Shown here one piece after another: positions 1 through 11,925 of a DNA stretch of 64,000 nt (positions within the stretch are counted from its first letter, which is position 1; every line of letters starts with the position of its first letter). Origin of the DNA: Paraspadella gotoi. Its lineage: Eukaryota; Chaetognatha. The notes under the pieces are model-generated. The model was not told the DNA's origin. It ran no database searches and saw only the letters and a program-made list of their open reading frames with translations. The position numbers and the translations under genes were made by a program. Location: NCBI GenBank assembly GCA_051294375.1, contig CM119267.1, forward strand, positions 4,912,558 through 4,976,557, given 5' to 3'.

Positions 1-1312
1 GGAAAGAGGAAAAGTAATAAAGAGAAAAAAAAAAGATGGGAGAGAAAGTGGAATTTTTTGGTGAAACTTAGATTCAGTGGGGAGGAAGTGGGGGGGGAGA
101 AATNNNNNNNNNNNNNNNNNNNNNNNNNNNNNNNNNNNNNNNNNNNNNNNNNNNNNNNNNNNNNNNNNNNNNNNNNNNNNNNNNNNNNNNNNNNNNNNNN
201 NNNNNNNNNNNNNNNNNNNNNNNNNNNNNNNNNNNNNNNNNNNNNNNNNNNNNNNNNNNNNNNNNNNNNNNNNNNNNNNNNNNNNNNNNNNNNNNNNNNN
301 NNNNNNNNNNNNNNNNNNNNNNNNNNNNNNNNNNTCGCCAAATCGTTATAAAATGTTTCGCTGGTTCCAAAATTATTTTCTTTTTCTACCATTTGATGAT
401 AAAAAATATTTTGTTACCAGTTCACGAATAAATGTTATCTTTTTTTTAATTTGACCAGCCGCGCCATCTATATTATGCGTCACGGTTCAATCTCGCGTTA
501 AAGGATCACGCCCGCGTTGGTTTCGTCACCGCGCCCTTTTTTGCGTCATCTCCGCGCCCCCTTCTTTTTTGCGTCACTGCGTCTTTCACGCGCCATTTTC
601 ACGATCAAAGGCAACGACGACGACGACGACCAAAATGTGAAACCGAAAACGTGGCNNNNNNNNNNNNNNNNNNNNNNNNNNNNNNNNNNNNNNNNNNNNN
701 NNNNNNNNNNNNNNNNNNNNNNNNNNNNNNNNNNNNNNNNNNNNNNNNNNNNNNNNNNNNNNNNNNNNNNNNNNNNNNNNNNNNNNNNNNNNNNNNNNNN
801 NNNNNNNNNNNNNNNNNNNNNNNNNNNNNNNNNNNNNNNNNNNNNNNNNNNNNNNNNNNNNNNNNNNNNNNNNNNNNNNNNNNNNNNNNNNNNNNNNNNN
901 NNNNNNNNNNNNNNNNNNNNNNNNNNNNNNNNNNNNNNNNNNNNNNNNNNNNNNNNNNNNNNNNNNNNNNNNNNNNNNNNNNNNNNNNNNNNNNNNNNNN
1001 NNNNNNNNNNNNNNNNNNNNNNNNNNNNNNNNNNNNNNNNNNNNNNNNNNNNNNNNNNNNNNNNNNNNNNNNNNNNNNNNNNNNNNNNNNNNNNNNNNNN
1101 NNNNNNNNNNNNNNNNACGCCTCGCTCCCGCATCTCCGACAATCGCGACATCCACTCGCCAGGAATTTTGAATTTCGACGCAACTTTGGATCGGAAGGGG
1201 ATCGAGCTNNNNNNNNNNACGAACGGCGTCGCCCACGTTTCCGGCGCTTTTCGTCTCCCCGGCGCCGAGTGGGTGGAACCGCGTGGAGAAACGCGCCCAC
1301 CTTCTTACACGA

Positions 1313-1315
<3 letters not shown>
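1..1315. other. Non-coding start of window with three assembly gaps
   Basis: N runs occupy 104-334, 656-1116 and 1209-1218 (the last exactly 10 N). The readable parts are purine-rich at the very start and GC-richer around 470-655 and 1117-1310. Between about 524 and 595 a short degenerate motif of the form T-run plus GCGTCA recurs. I see no gene; apparent frames across this stretch exist only because N runs contain no stops. Confidence 0.7.
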
Positions 1316-1402
<87 letters not shown>

Positions 1403-1409
1403 CTCTCCA
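1316..1409. repeat. (CT)n microsatellite
   Basis: About 94 bases of nearly pure CT, broken only by occasional CC or TT interruptions. It gives long Ser-Leu or Arg-Glu frames on either strand that are not genes. Confidence 0.97.
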
Positions 1410-2167
1410 GTAATACCGTCATACATTCCCTGTCAGAAAACAAAAAGTTTTTCGTTCCGTCGTCAATTCTCTTACGCGTTTCCTTCAAGATTGGACGGTG
1501 ACGTCGTGTCACGTCCGAACCCTAGCGTCAACTCGATTCATCGCTGGCGTCAAAAGCCGCATCTCAATTCAATCCACATTCTCTCTCAACCCACTTTTTT
1601 TTTCTTTCGCACGCGGATTTTTCTGCGCGTGCGCTAAGCCACTGACATTTTGTTTTCTCTCACAGCGCACGCGTAGTAGCGTGTGGCGAGCCCTCCGTTC
1701 CTTATACAACTTAAATCGATTTTTTGGCTAAAAAAAAATAAGAAACGACGTGTTGGCGCCAAATTATTAAGTTTGTTTTTTTTGGGAGTGAGATCATTTT
1801 TCTCGGAATTATACCTCATTTTTTTATTTCGATTCCGTCGCCGTAAAAAAGTCATTATTGTAGAGATGAAAAAAAAGAAAATGGAATTGGAATCGCGGAA
1901 GGATGGAGGATTAACTAAACTGCCGTCGGCAAATAATGAACGGCAAGAAAGAAAATAAAAAGGCCGTGCGCGATGCCAGCAATTCAGGATTTACGGGGGA
2001 AAAAAAAGAAGAATCGACTTTCGATAAATTAAGAAAAATACATAAATAATTTTTTTTGAAAAGATACATATATAAAATATCGGGCGACGACGAAATCGAC
2101 GCCGACAACAACGACTCCTAACGGATTAATTCTCTCGCGCGTCATCGGATGGAATGAAGGGGAAAGG

Positions 2168-2240
2168 GCGGCGCTTTTCGATCGGCGGCGGCGTCGGTAG
2201 CGGCGTCGGCGGCGTCGGCGGCGTCGGCGGCGCTTTTCCG
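2168..2240. repeat. GC-rich GGCGTC-type repeat
   Basis: Repeated GGCGGCGTC and GGCGTC units in otherwise AT-rich DNA. CpG density is locally high, but nothing around it supports a promoter call. Confidence 0.75.
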
Positions 2241-2323
2241 TTCTTCGTCGTCGTCTTTCTCTTCGCCGATTGGCTTCTCATCGCCGGCGACAACGCTGGT
2301 GAGTTACTGCTGCTGTTGTAGCA

Positions 2324-2377
2324 GCTGTTAATGATGCTGTGGCTGTTAATGATGCTGTGGCTGTTAATGATGCTGTT
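2324..2377. repeat. 18-bp minisatellite, 3 copies
   Basis: The unit GCTGTTAATGATGCTGTG occurs at 2324, 2342 and 2360. The third copy has one terminal change. Degenerate versions continue to about 2440. The period is a multiple of three, which keeps a short frame open, but there is no sign of coding. Confidence 0.95.
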
Positions 2378-3791
2378 GCGTATGCTGTGGATGACGTTGT
2401 TTATACTTTTGCCGTATATGATGCTGTGGCTGTTTCTGCCCATGTTATTGATGCTTTTTTTTTTCAGTATCAGTAAATCAGTGAATAAGCAAATAAAAGA
2501 TAATAAATCTAATCTCAAAGACAAAAGTAGCGAAAAAAGCTAAAAATGTAAATTCTGAAGAACAAAAAAGATATACATATATATATTCTGCCCCCAATAA
2601 AACTTTTTCGAAAACCAGTATTGCGTTCAAAATCTGTCCCGATGCCCACAGGAGAAAAGAAATTCCTTTTTTTTTAAGGAGACAGAATCTAAAATCGCTT
2701 CAGACGAAAACTGGAAAAAATCCCTTTTAAGGTTTTTAAGTTGAAAAAAATTTAATTTAATTCTAGGATTTATTGATTTTTTTTCCCACCACCGAGATTC
2801 AAAAAAAAAAAAAAAGAAAAAAAATCCCTCTCGCCGTCGGGTTCATTTCGCTTTTCGAATTTGTTTGCTTTTTATCAATATTTATTAATTTTTTAAACGA
2901 ATTAAATTCACGCCTGCGGTTTTTTGGGGCGGGAAATTTTCATTTCTCGATTACGCTGCTCGTTAAAAAAAAATGTGAGGAATTCTTCCATCGTTGAATT
3001 GTAAACAGATTTGGTTTTCTATTATTTCGTGAGAGAAAAAAAAACTGAGGCGGGTAAATCGTTAATTCGTGAATCGTGATGCGTCACGCTCTCCGTTTCA
3101 AATTCACGAGCCAACAGAAAAACTCCAGTTGCACAATTTACATTCAATAAGAGAATGTTTATCAAAGAAAAAAAAAACAATAAAACAAAAAACAACAAAG
3201 CAGAAATCGTGTTTATTTAAATTTTTCTTTTTATTTTTATTTGTTCGATAACTTTTCGGTTCATGCTGAAATACTATTCTTACTTCTTAGACAACGAATT
3301 TTGTAACGTCATAGATTTTTCAATCATAAATAGGAAATTAACCTATATCTAACAATATCCCCCGCACTTTCAACATTTTCAAAAAGTTCGGCGTCATTCG
3401 TTCCTCCTTATTCCATCCGAATCTCGATTCGACTTTTGGTCCGACGAACGATTTCCCGATCCGGGATTTCTTCAATATGCAAATGAGTTTTAAATCTCCC
3501 ATGGAAGCGGAAAAAGGGAATCGGGGGGGTTGAATCGGAGTGGAGCGATGAGACCTCCCCCCCACTTCCGATACTACCGGCCCCTACACCTTCGGTCATC
3601 CCCTTTCACAACAACTTCACGCCGCCATCCTATCACCTATTAGCTGGGTATTGGGGGCGCTCTCCCCCACACACCCAAGATCGCTTTCGGAGGATTTATT
3701 CGATCGTTACCCCGAATCGGTTTCATCACAAACTGATTAGACAAAATCACATATGTCATTCTGACATCGTCGATGACGAGTTTGTCTTTAT

Positions 3792-3890
<99 letters not shown>
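3792..3890. repeat. (TAA)n microsatellite, about 33 units
   Basis: An uninterrupted ATA/TAA trinucleotide run. The poly-Tyr frame on the minus strand is a by-product of the repeat. Confidence 0.99.
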
Positions 3891-4094
3891 CTATCATCGC
3901 GTGATCAAAACTATTTTTAAATGTTTTTTCTTTTCTATTTATGAAAAATATATAAATCGAAGGATGAAACAAGAGAACAGTCAAAGTCACACAAGCAACT
4001 TGGACTTCAATTCGTCAATCCATCATCCCAGTCACTTCATCATCCATTCCACGAACCCCACCTTCCAGAGTGAAGATTTTGCTATCCCGCTACT

Positions 4095-4168
4095 GACTTT
4101 ACTTTTCTTTTCTTTTCTTTTCTTTTTATTTCTTTTCTCTTCTCCTCTCTTCTCTTCTCTTCCTTTTC
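4095..4168. repeat. Polypyrimidine TTTTC-type repeat
   Basis: Repeated CTTTT and TCTCTTC units without interruption by purines for tens of bases. Confidence 0.85.
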
Positions 4169-4276
4169 CAAAAAGAGCCACTTTCAAAGAAAAAAAAGTT
4201 TTTTCCCAAGAAAATGCGACCGAAATTTGAATTGCGGGTGAAACCGACCGACGCCCAGTGAGGCAACGCTTTGTTT

Positions 4277-4389
<113 letters not shown>

Positions 4390-4403
4390 AAGAGAGAGAG
4401 AGA

Positions 4404-5065
4404 GGTGATCGTTGTTTCTTTATGGACGTAAATTTTTAATGGGATTTGGGTATAAATTCAGCTAATAAAATTTTTTTAATGGAACCTGCCGAGTCGCAAT
4501 AGCAATTTTGTTGCATTAAGATTATGATAATAAAATAATAAAAAGTGAAATTAGAATCAAAACCAGTAAATAAAAGACAATTAACTATTAAACAATAAAC
4601 AATAGCGAAAAATATATAGCAAAGAGGAGTATAGTATTACTATTAATATTACTCTTAGTAAATTATTCGGGAAAAAATTAAAAGTTAAATAAAATTTAAC
4701 TGTTAAACTTTGTTTGAATAAAGTTACAATGTCGTAACTTATAAAGAGGCATCCCTTTGTCCGTCTATCCGTCCATTCGTCTCGTCACGAAAGCCTCTTC
4801 CAGAGACTTTGCAATCATTGCATCGCATCAAAGAGAATGACGGAAATTGGAACGTGACTTGTGGGCGCCTCATTCTTTGCCTCTCAACTTTACACATTTC
4901 GATCGTTTTTGTTAAGCATCTCCTCCTCCTCCTCCTCCTCCTCTTCCTCCTCCTCCTCCTCCCTAAAAATCGCTTTTGTCCGGGNNNNNNNNNNATTTTT
5001 ATCTATTTTCATGCTTTTCTGTTGTTGACTGAGGGATGCTCCTCAGACGCGGACTCCACCCGGGA
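4404..5065. other. Non-coding stretch with CTC repeat and a 10-N gap
   Basis: AT-rich to 4735, then an imperfect hairpin with arms AAGAGGC (4744-4750) and GCCTCTT (4793-4799). A (CTC)n tract lies at about 4920-4963 and a 10-N gap at 4985-4994. No gene is visible. Confidence 0.6.
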
Positions 5066-5066
5066 A

Positions 5067-5104
<38 letters not shown>

Positions 5105-5105
5105 A
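5066..5105. repeat. (CT)n microsatellite
   Basis: About 40 bases of CT with one TTT interruption. Confidence 0.95.
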
Positions 5106-5823
5106 ATCCATCTCATTTTTGCTTCCGACTTTAAACTCCTTAAACGTGTTTACTTTAAAATCGTTGCTTCACTTTTTCAAGTACTATAATGCATATAATA
5201 TGAATATTTAATTTTTACATGCTTATATCCATGTGTTTTTTCTATGACTTTTTCAATATGTTTCAATATTTTTTACGTTTTTAAGTTTTATAACTTTTTA
5301 AACAAAAAAAAAGCTGATAAAATACAAACTTAAACTTCTTTCAGAAAAGGCAAAGTCCCGAAAGAAATTAAAACTCATGAAATGTCAAAAAAAAATACCA
5401 AAAAAAATGACCAAACTTTTCATCCGCGTTTTATTTTTTTTTTTCGTATGATTCTCTCGTCTTCCCCATTTCGTTTGAATTCAACATTGATCCATGGTGT
5501 TTCCTTTGCCATTCTATTGTCATTCCACCGAGATTCCCTTGTCATGGCCATTCCTCCCGCTTCTCCCTGCGTCATCCCATTATCGAATCTGTCATTCCGT
5601 CCTTTTCCCGCCTTCGAGCAGATTTTTATTTTTTTTTTTGATGCGATGATCTTTTGTTCCTTTTTTTTTCCTCTTTTTTATCTTTTTCTTTCTTTTCCGG
5701 CCGCATTTCCGAGAAAAGGGTCGCGCGATATTCGGCCTCTTCTCTGATGGAAGGAAAACACTCGATCGTGATGGAATGAAAGGAGGAGGAGCCTTTGGGG
5801 TGTTGGGGTTGATTGGGTGGGAG
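5106..5823. other. Non-coding AT-rich sequence
   Basis: Poly-A and poly-T runs with pyrimidine-rich blocks. I see no gene, RNA or mobile-element boundary. Confidence 0.6.
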
Positions 5824-5894
5824 CTGGCATGGGTGGGAAGGGTGCTGGCATGGGTGGGAAGGGTGCTGGCATGGGTGGGAAGGGTGCTGGCATG
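5824..5894. repeat. 21-bp G-rich minisatellite, 3.4 copies
   Basis: Perfect units beginning CTGGCATGGGTGGG start at 5824, 5845 and 5866, with a partial unit from 5887. Each unit carries three GGG runs, so the array could form G-quadruplexes. The 21-bp period keeps all three plus-strand frames open, giving three overlapping short frames that I reject as genes. Confidence 0.97.
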
Positions 5895-6215
5895 GCAGCA
5901 GGGAAGAGCGTCATTTCGAACGCAATGTTTCTTTTGTACAGAGAACGTTATCATGGTCGGAAGTGTGGAAGAAAAAAAAATCTGAAAAAAAAATTGCGAA
6001 ATTGAAAGAAAAAATTATCAGGGAAAAAAAAATTGCAAAGTCATTTTTGCAGCTGCGACTGAGATAAAAGTCAGCTTGTCGATAATTGTATAAAACGATT
6101 ATGGTCACAGGATCAACCCTCAGATAATATATTTTCCATTAATTCTCATTTATCTCGTGTATAAGAACAACGACCTTTTGAGGCGAGCCGGCGTTAGTGC
6201 GTTACATAAATATAT

Positions 6216-6219
<4 letters not shown>

Positions 6220-6256
<37 letters not shown>
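6220..6256. repeat. (GA)n microsatellite
   Basis: A pure GA run just upstream of family A copy 1. Confidence 0.97.
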
Positions 6257-6257
<1 letters not shown>

Positions 6258-6324
6258 GAGATGAGAAGCGTTTTCACGGTCAAAAACGACGCTTGGGTTT
6301 AATTTTGTGTCGAGTCCGGTTGAA

Positions 6325-6965
6325 AATCCGCCATTGTCGATATCACTTAGAAACGCTAACATAATGGCACATAATGTTTGCTCGGACAACGAATGATACG
6401 AATAATTTGATTGATTGATTTAATAAAAATGATTAATAGACTGAATTGATATTGTTTATCAAATTGATTTATGTTGTTTGACTAGTTTGAATTTATTTGA
6501 TTAAATTATGATTTAATCGGATCTTATTAGACCGTTGAACCGACCGAACGCACCGACTCGGACCAAAAACTTACCACAACAGAACTTATCTTTCGTTCGA
6601 TCGCATCAAGTATATAGAAATGTGAATCTACAGAGGCCGAAAAAAAACCAAAATAAAAAGAATATCGAAGCAAGAGATATAGTATTCTTTTGGTAAAAAC
6701 AAGACGGTGATTCCATGTTGTTGCGGCCGCATGTGACTTTTTTTTCGGCGTCATCATTTCCTTTTGATCATTAACTATGAATAACTTAGACAATGACTAA
6801 AAATTTCTTATTAGTCCTTGTATTTGTGACACTCACCGCATCGAATTCCTCTTTTTATTCCTTATAAGTTATAGTTTTTAGGATTTCCTGAAGGCGGCGC
6901 AAACAGTCACTAGGAAAAGTAACATATATAGTTGCCTCCGCTAGTAACTCGACTGCCTAAAAATC
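6325..6965 (+). repeat. Dispersed repeat family A, copy 1 (noisy copy)
   Basis: This AT-rich stretch matches 6991-7590 base for base apart from frequent one-base insertions and deletions. The core (GTGATTCCA followed by a TTGCG-rich segment, then TTTGATCA, then AGTCCTTGTATTTGTGA, then GAAGGCGGCGC, then GTCACTAGG) is also found at 46.6-47.0 kb on the minus strand and at 55.3-55.7 kb. It has no coding capacity and its transposon class is unknown. Copy 1 ends exactly at a 25-N gap, so as an independent locus it is suspect. Confidence 0.8.
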
Positions 6966-6990
6966 NNNNNNNNNNNNNNNNNNNNNNNNN
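6966..6990. other. 25-N assembly gap
   Basis: Exactly 25 N, directly between the two family A copies. All four 25-N gaps in the window adjoin duplicated sequence. Confidence 0.99.
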
Positions 6991-7590
6991 TAATAACCGC
7001 CATTTCGATATCACTTAGAAACGCTACATATGGCAATAAGGTTTGCCGGACACGAATGTACGATAATTTGATTGATTGATTAATAAAATGATTAATAGAC
7101 TGATTGTATTGTTTTATCAAATTGATTTTATTTGTTTGACTAGTTTGAATTTATTTGATTAATTTGATTTAATCGATTTATTAGACCGATTGACCGACCG
7201 ACCGACCAAAAAACTTACAACTTATCTTCGTTCGACGCATCCAAGTATAAATAGAAAGTGAATCTGACAAGAGGCCACGAAAAAAAAAACCAAAATAAAA
7301 AGAAATATCGAAGCAAAGATATATATTCTTTTGGTAAAACAAGAACGGTGATTCCAATGTGTTGCGCCGCAGTGACTTTTTTTCGCGTATATTTCCTTTT
7401 GATCACTTAATATGACATAACTTGACATGACTAAAAAACTTTCTTAGTCCTTGTATTTGTGACATGCACTGCATCGAAATTCTCTTTTTTATTTCTGATA
7501 GTTTTAGGGTTTACCGAAGGCGGCGCTAACAGTCACTAGGAAAAGTAACATATATAGTTGCTCCGCTAGTACTCGCAACTAAAAATCCCT
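6991..7590 (+). repeat. Dispersed repeat family A, copy 2 (clean copy)
   Basis: It begins immediately after the 25-N gap and is about 7% shorter than copy 1 because it lacks many single extra bases. It ends in the same CTAAAAATC string. It has no reading frame of note. It is probably the same genomic locus as copy 1. Confidence 0.8.
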
Positions 7591-9181
7591 TTTTTTAGAG
7601 GAAGAATTACGACGCGAGAGAGCGCGACACACACACGCGCACGAGAAAAAAAAAAAAACATCCGAAGAATTCGTTGAAAAGCGAAAAATCCCTTTTCTCT
7701 CGGGTGATGACGTCTTATCGGCTCCGGTTTATAGTTTATTGCCCTTTTCCCCCTTTTTNNNNNNNNNNNNNNNNNNNNNNNNNNNNNNNNNNNNNNNNNN
7801 NNNNNNNNNNNNNNNNNNNNNNNNNNNNNNNNNNNNNNNNNNNNNNNNNNNNNNNNNNNNNNNNNNNNNNNNNNNNNNNNNNNNNNNNNNNNNNNNNNNN
7901 NNNNNNNNNNNNNNNNNNNNNNNNNNNNNNNNNNNNNNNNNNNNNNNNNNNNNNNNNNNNNNNNNNNNNNNNNNNNNNNNNNNNNNNNNNNNNNNNNNNN
8001 NNNNNNNNNNNNNNNNNNNNNNNNNNNNNNNNNNNNNNNNNNNNNNNNTTGATCTTCTTATGAGATATGGAAACATTAACACTGTCGTGACAAACTGACG
8101 CAATGCCGCCTTTAATAAATAGTACCATTATAGCTAACGGCGAGGTAAATGTTTTAAGTTCAAATCTTAAGCAAGGGATATACTATGTCTACAATCAAAT
8201 CTATTCTCCAAAATAGTTTTTCAAGTTTAAAATATGCACTTATGCAGCACAACCGAGGAAATTGTTCGCCTCGCGCGTACAAAATTATGAAGGAGAGCGA
8301 AAGAGAGAGAGAGAGACAGAGAGAGAGAAAAAAAAAGAGAGAGAGAAAGAGTCAGACAGAGAGAGAGAGAATGTATAAAAAACTAGAGGAAAAGAACCTT
8401 CTCGCTTTTTTCACCTGAGAAAAAGTTTTATTAGTATCATTAACTCGAAAGCAAAGAAAAACGTTTTCCTGAGTTTCCGCTCTCTCTCTCTCTCTCTCTC
8501 TCTCTCNNNNNNNNNNNNNNNNNNNNNNNNNNNNNNNNNNNNNNNNNNNNNNNNNNNNNNNNNNNNNNNNNNNNNNNNNNNNNNNNNNNNNNNNNNNNNN
8601 NNNNNNNNNNNNNNNNNNNNNNNNNNNNNNNNNNNNNNNNNNNNNNNNNNNNNNNNNNNNNNNNNNNNNNNNNNNNNNNNNNNNNNNNNNNNNNNNNNNN
8701 NNNNNNNNNNNNNNNNNNNNNNAAACATTACAATCAACGTCCCCATTGTCAGAAATAGCCGTTTATTGCAGAATCGTGAGCCGAATGCAATTGTGAGAGA
8801 TTGCCATCCGTCATAAAGAGCTAAAAAAAGCTTCTTCTTTATCGACGTCGTGGGAACACCGAAGTTTACCGTCTTACGTCCTTTTTTTTTACGTCTATCG
8901 CTATCTCATGCCGTCTCGCGCCATCTCATGGTGTTTGTGGTAAGCTTTTAATGAATTTCTAAGCCCACATTGTCATACATCGTCAATCGATGCCTTGTTC
9001 TATATCACTAGTCGATCACCAGCAATCCGTTCCCATCACTAAACTATATTCTCAATGTCATTGTTCTGGTATCACAAAATCAATTACGCTTTTTACCCTT
9101 TTTTGATAAACATTCACTTCTCATTCTTTAAAAGTGCCTAAATTTTTCTACATCTCGTATAACATAGTAGTCTTCGCAGTC
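7591..9181. other. Non-coding region with two large gaps and microsatellites
   Basis: N runs lie at 7759-8048 and 8507-8722. An interrupted (GA)n lies at about 8295-8372. A (CT)n at 8480-8506 runs straight into the second gap, as expected where short reads fail in simple repeats. The remaining sequence (8049-8290, 8723-9181) shows no gene. Confidence 0.7.
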
Positions 9182-9280
9182 TCTTACCATCCATTACCAT
9201 CGCTAACACCATTTTTTAACATCCCTTACCAGCTCTTACTAGTTTTTACCACACTTTACCATCTCTTACCATTTCATCCA
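9182..9280. repeat. Degenerate CTTACCATC-type tandem repeat
   Basis: CTTACCA, ATTACCAT, CTTACCAG, TTTACCAC and CTTACCAT units recur every 10-14 bases. The array is old and decayed. Confidence 0.7.
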
Positions 9281-9744
9281 AGGACGAACATTGAGTCGAG
9301 TCTCTTCTAAAGTGGCCCCATTTGCATAACATTTAAGTCAACTAGTTTAGTTTTGGTCCTCGCCTTACAAAAAAAAAAAAGGAAAAAATAAATTAAAAAT
9401 ATAAATTATAGTTTAAGAATAAATATAAATATTAGCAACTCTAGCTTTTTTGAAGTGTTTCATGACCTTGCAACGCATAAACGCCAAAAATTAAAACCTA
9501 AAATGTTTAAATATTTAGCCAAATAATTAATTAATATTGAAATAACATTACCATCTCGCGAACTTTCCAAACGACTCCAAACTCAAACTGTCGGCGTTTA
9601 AAACGGGCAAAACGTTAAGCGTTTAAAAATTACCGCGCTCCGACGGGCAAGCAGGAGCTTGCCGCCGGCTTACAGGCGGTCGCCGTATGCAAGCGACTTA
9701 CCCTCTTAGTTTTAATTTTAATTTTGCTTTGCTTCTCTCTCTTC
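9281..9744. other. Non-coding AT-rich stretch containing a GC-rich hairpin patch
   Basis: No gene is visible. At 9646-9679 two mutually exclusive hairpins overlap. GGCAAGC (9646-9652) pairs with GCTTGCC (9657-9663) around an AGGA loop. CCGCC (9662-9666) pairs with GGCGG (9675-9679). Confidence 0.55.
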
Positions 9745-9745
9745 T

Positions 9746-9799
<54 letters not shown>
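9745..9799. repeat. (CT)n microsatellite
   Basis: A CT run of about 50 bases, followed by further pyrimidine-rich sequence to about 9835. Confidence 0.97.
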
Positions 9800-9803
<4 letters not shown>

Positions 9804-9835
9804 CTTCTTCTCTCATCATCTCTCTCTTCTTTGTT

Positions 9836-10182
9836 TCTCGCCTTCGTTTCTGTTTTTTGCTCACAAGGACAATCAAACATTGCAAAATGAATTCATCGAG
9901 AGGGACAATGGAAACGAAAATATTGCTCTCCTTTTATACACACCAGGTTTTCTCTCTCTCCATCGCTCTCTACCCTCTCTTTCCTCCACTACANNNNNNN
10001 NNNNNNNNNNNNNNNNNNNNNNNNNNNNNNNNNNNNNNNNNNNNNNNNNNNNNNNNNNNNNNNNNNNNNNNCATTTCCAATTTCCAAACTTATCTTTCCC
10101 TTCCCTCTCTTTCTTCAAATCTTTACCCAGGTAGGGATCGCACTTATGGGAAATGGAGCGACCGAGTTTGTTTGATTGAATC
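9836..10182. other. Non-coding stretch with gap
   Basis: The N run is 9994-10071. The flanks are pyrimidine-rich. No gene is visible. Confidence 0.6.
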
Positions 10183-10248
10183 TCGTCGTCGTCGTCGTCA
10201 CGTCTGTCGTCGTTCGGGCGTCCGTCTCCGTCGCCGTCGTCGTCGTCC
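10183..10248. repeat. (CGT)n microsatellite, interrupted
   Basis: Mostly CGT triplets with CCGTC interruptions. It is one of many CpG-containing triplet repeats in this window. Confidence 0.95.
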
Positions 10249-11303
10249 CCCATCGCCGAGCGATAAAGCACAATGGGATCCTCTTGTTGGTTGAGGGACG
10301 ATCTCGATTCTCGGGTCTTATTTCTCTCTCGGTCGTTTGCGAACTGAGGACAATTAAAACTAGGAATTTGTTATTCGCTTGTACTTTAATTTGAGAATTA
10401 CAAATTGATAAAGTTTTAGTTGTTCATTTGTAGTTATTTGTTTATCGTCTCCCTGCTCTTTCTTAATCTTGAGGTGCCTAACTTTTTTTCCTCTCTTTCG
10501 ACTAAATCTAATTCTTTCGACTAAATCAGGCCCTCGATAAATAGTAAGTTACCTTGATTTTCACACCCTTCCAATTACCTCTCACTCTCTCTCTCTCTCT
10601 CTTCTCCTCTCTCCCCTCTCTCCTCTCTCTCTCTTCTCTCTCTCTCTCTCTCTTCTCTCCCGCCGCCCTCGTCCTCCGAGATTATGAACCGAAAAATAAC
10701 TTTTACTTTTCAAAAGAAAAATAAGACCTCACAACTTCCAGGAGAAAAAATTGAAGAAACTCATTAAATTCAGATGAGTCTTCAAAAAAAAATTTATTTT
10801 CGGAATTTTTTTCGACCAAGAGTAGGTTTCTTTACCTCTTCCCAGTAATCACCGTGAAGGAAAAATAGAAATTCAAGTACAGTGGTATTCAAACAAAGTG
10901 GCACAGGAGCCAAGCGTATGTCACGAAAAGTGCATTAATAAGCAATTTAAAAAAAAATATATATATAAGAAGAAACTCGTTCCCCTTCGGCCGAAACATT
11001 ATCCCTCGAAACATTATATTTATAAACTTAATTTATAAACTTAATGACGTCAACGATGATGACGACGATAACGACGACGACAACGACGACGAAAAGGATT
11101 CGACAGAATGGCTTTCAGCACGCTCAACTGGGATGGTCAAGGTCCACGGAGTGTCGAGGCCGCCCTGTTTTTTTCTTTGACCTCCAATCGCGACAGTAAT
11201 TCGGGTGCCGATGTTCGTTTCTTTAATTTCGTTCGGCGACGGTGGCGACGCCAACGGAGACTGTGTAATAAGCATAGAACTAAACGACATTATTGTTAGT
11301 GCC
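10249..11303. other. Non-coding region with CT-rich and ACG-rich patches
   Basis: A CT-rich block lies at about 10582-10660 and a degenerate (ACG)n at about 11045-11095. No RNA gene or exon is recognisable. Confidence 0.6.
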
Positions 11304-11365
11304 GTTACCATATTTAAATAGATTTCTTCAAGATGTTACCATATTTAAATAGATTTCTTCAAGAT
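11304..11365. repeat. Perfect 31-bp tandem duplication
   Basis: The 31-base unit starting GTTACCATATTTAAATAG occurs at 11304 and again, unchanged, at 11335. The lack of divergence implies a recent event or an assembly slip. Confidence 0.97.
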
Positions 11366-11828
11366 GTATATATTGTATATTGATTAAAAACATTCTCTAA
11401 ATAAAACCCTGAAAACCATTAATCAAAACAACGACGACAATAGATTGGGTACAGTGTCTCCTGTCTTTCAACCTCACCCTGCAATCCCCCCCCCTTTTAA
11501 CTCGAATCCTCGCGTGGGTTCATTTATCCACTTTTATCTGATTCCATTTTTAATTCACTCGGAAAGAATTTTCATCTTCCTTCCTTCCACTTTTTTCTTT
11601 CCTCGGGGACGAAATTTGAAAAAAAAAATGGATTCTTTTTTTTCTTTAAAAAATAAATTATCAGGAAAATTGTTAATTTTGCTTATTTTTTTCCCTTTTT
11701 TTTATCCAAAAATTTAAAAATTTACTTTTTGAATTTTTTACGCATGGGTGGGGGAAAATATTTAGTTTGGAATAAAATAAAAAAAAAAGAAAATAAAAAG
11801 ACTAGAAATTTCTATGATCGAATTACCC

Positions 11829-11882
<54 letters not shown>

Positions 11883-11925
11883 CTTGATTTCGGAATACAG
11901 TAAAGTCTCGCACCTCACCATGGGC
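11366..11925. other. Non-coding AT-rich sequence with (CT)n
   Basis: Homopolymer-rich sequence, with a (CT)n microsatellite at about 11829-11879. Just before the foldback element, at 11898-11910, is CAGTAAAGTCTCG, which resembles pogo/Tigger-type transposon ends. I found no matching opposite end. Confidence 0.55.

Larger units (their letters stand above)
1410..3791. other. Non-coding, mostly AT-rich sequence
   Basis: About 2.4 kb with many A and T homopolymers and no recognisable gene. The exceptions are a GC-rich (GGCGTC)n-like patch and a short minisatellite, both listed separately. No splice-bounded exon, RNA gene or transposon end could be identified. Confidence 0.6.

Noticed and set aside
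517-1637. Frames of 200-330 codons at 0.5-1.6 kb
   Set aside because: Most codons fall in N runs or the (CT)n tract.
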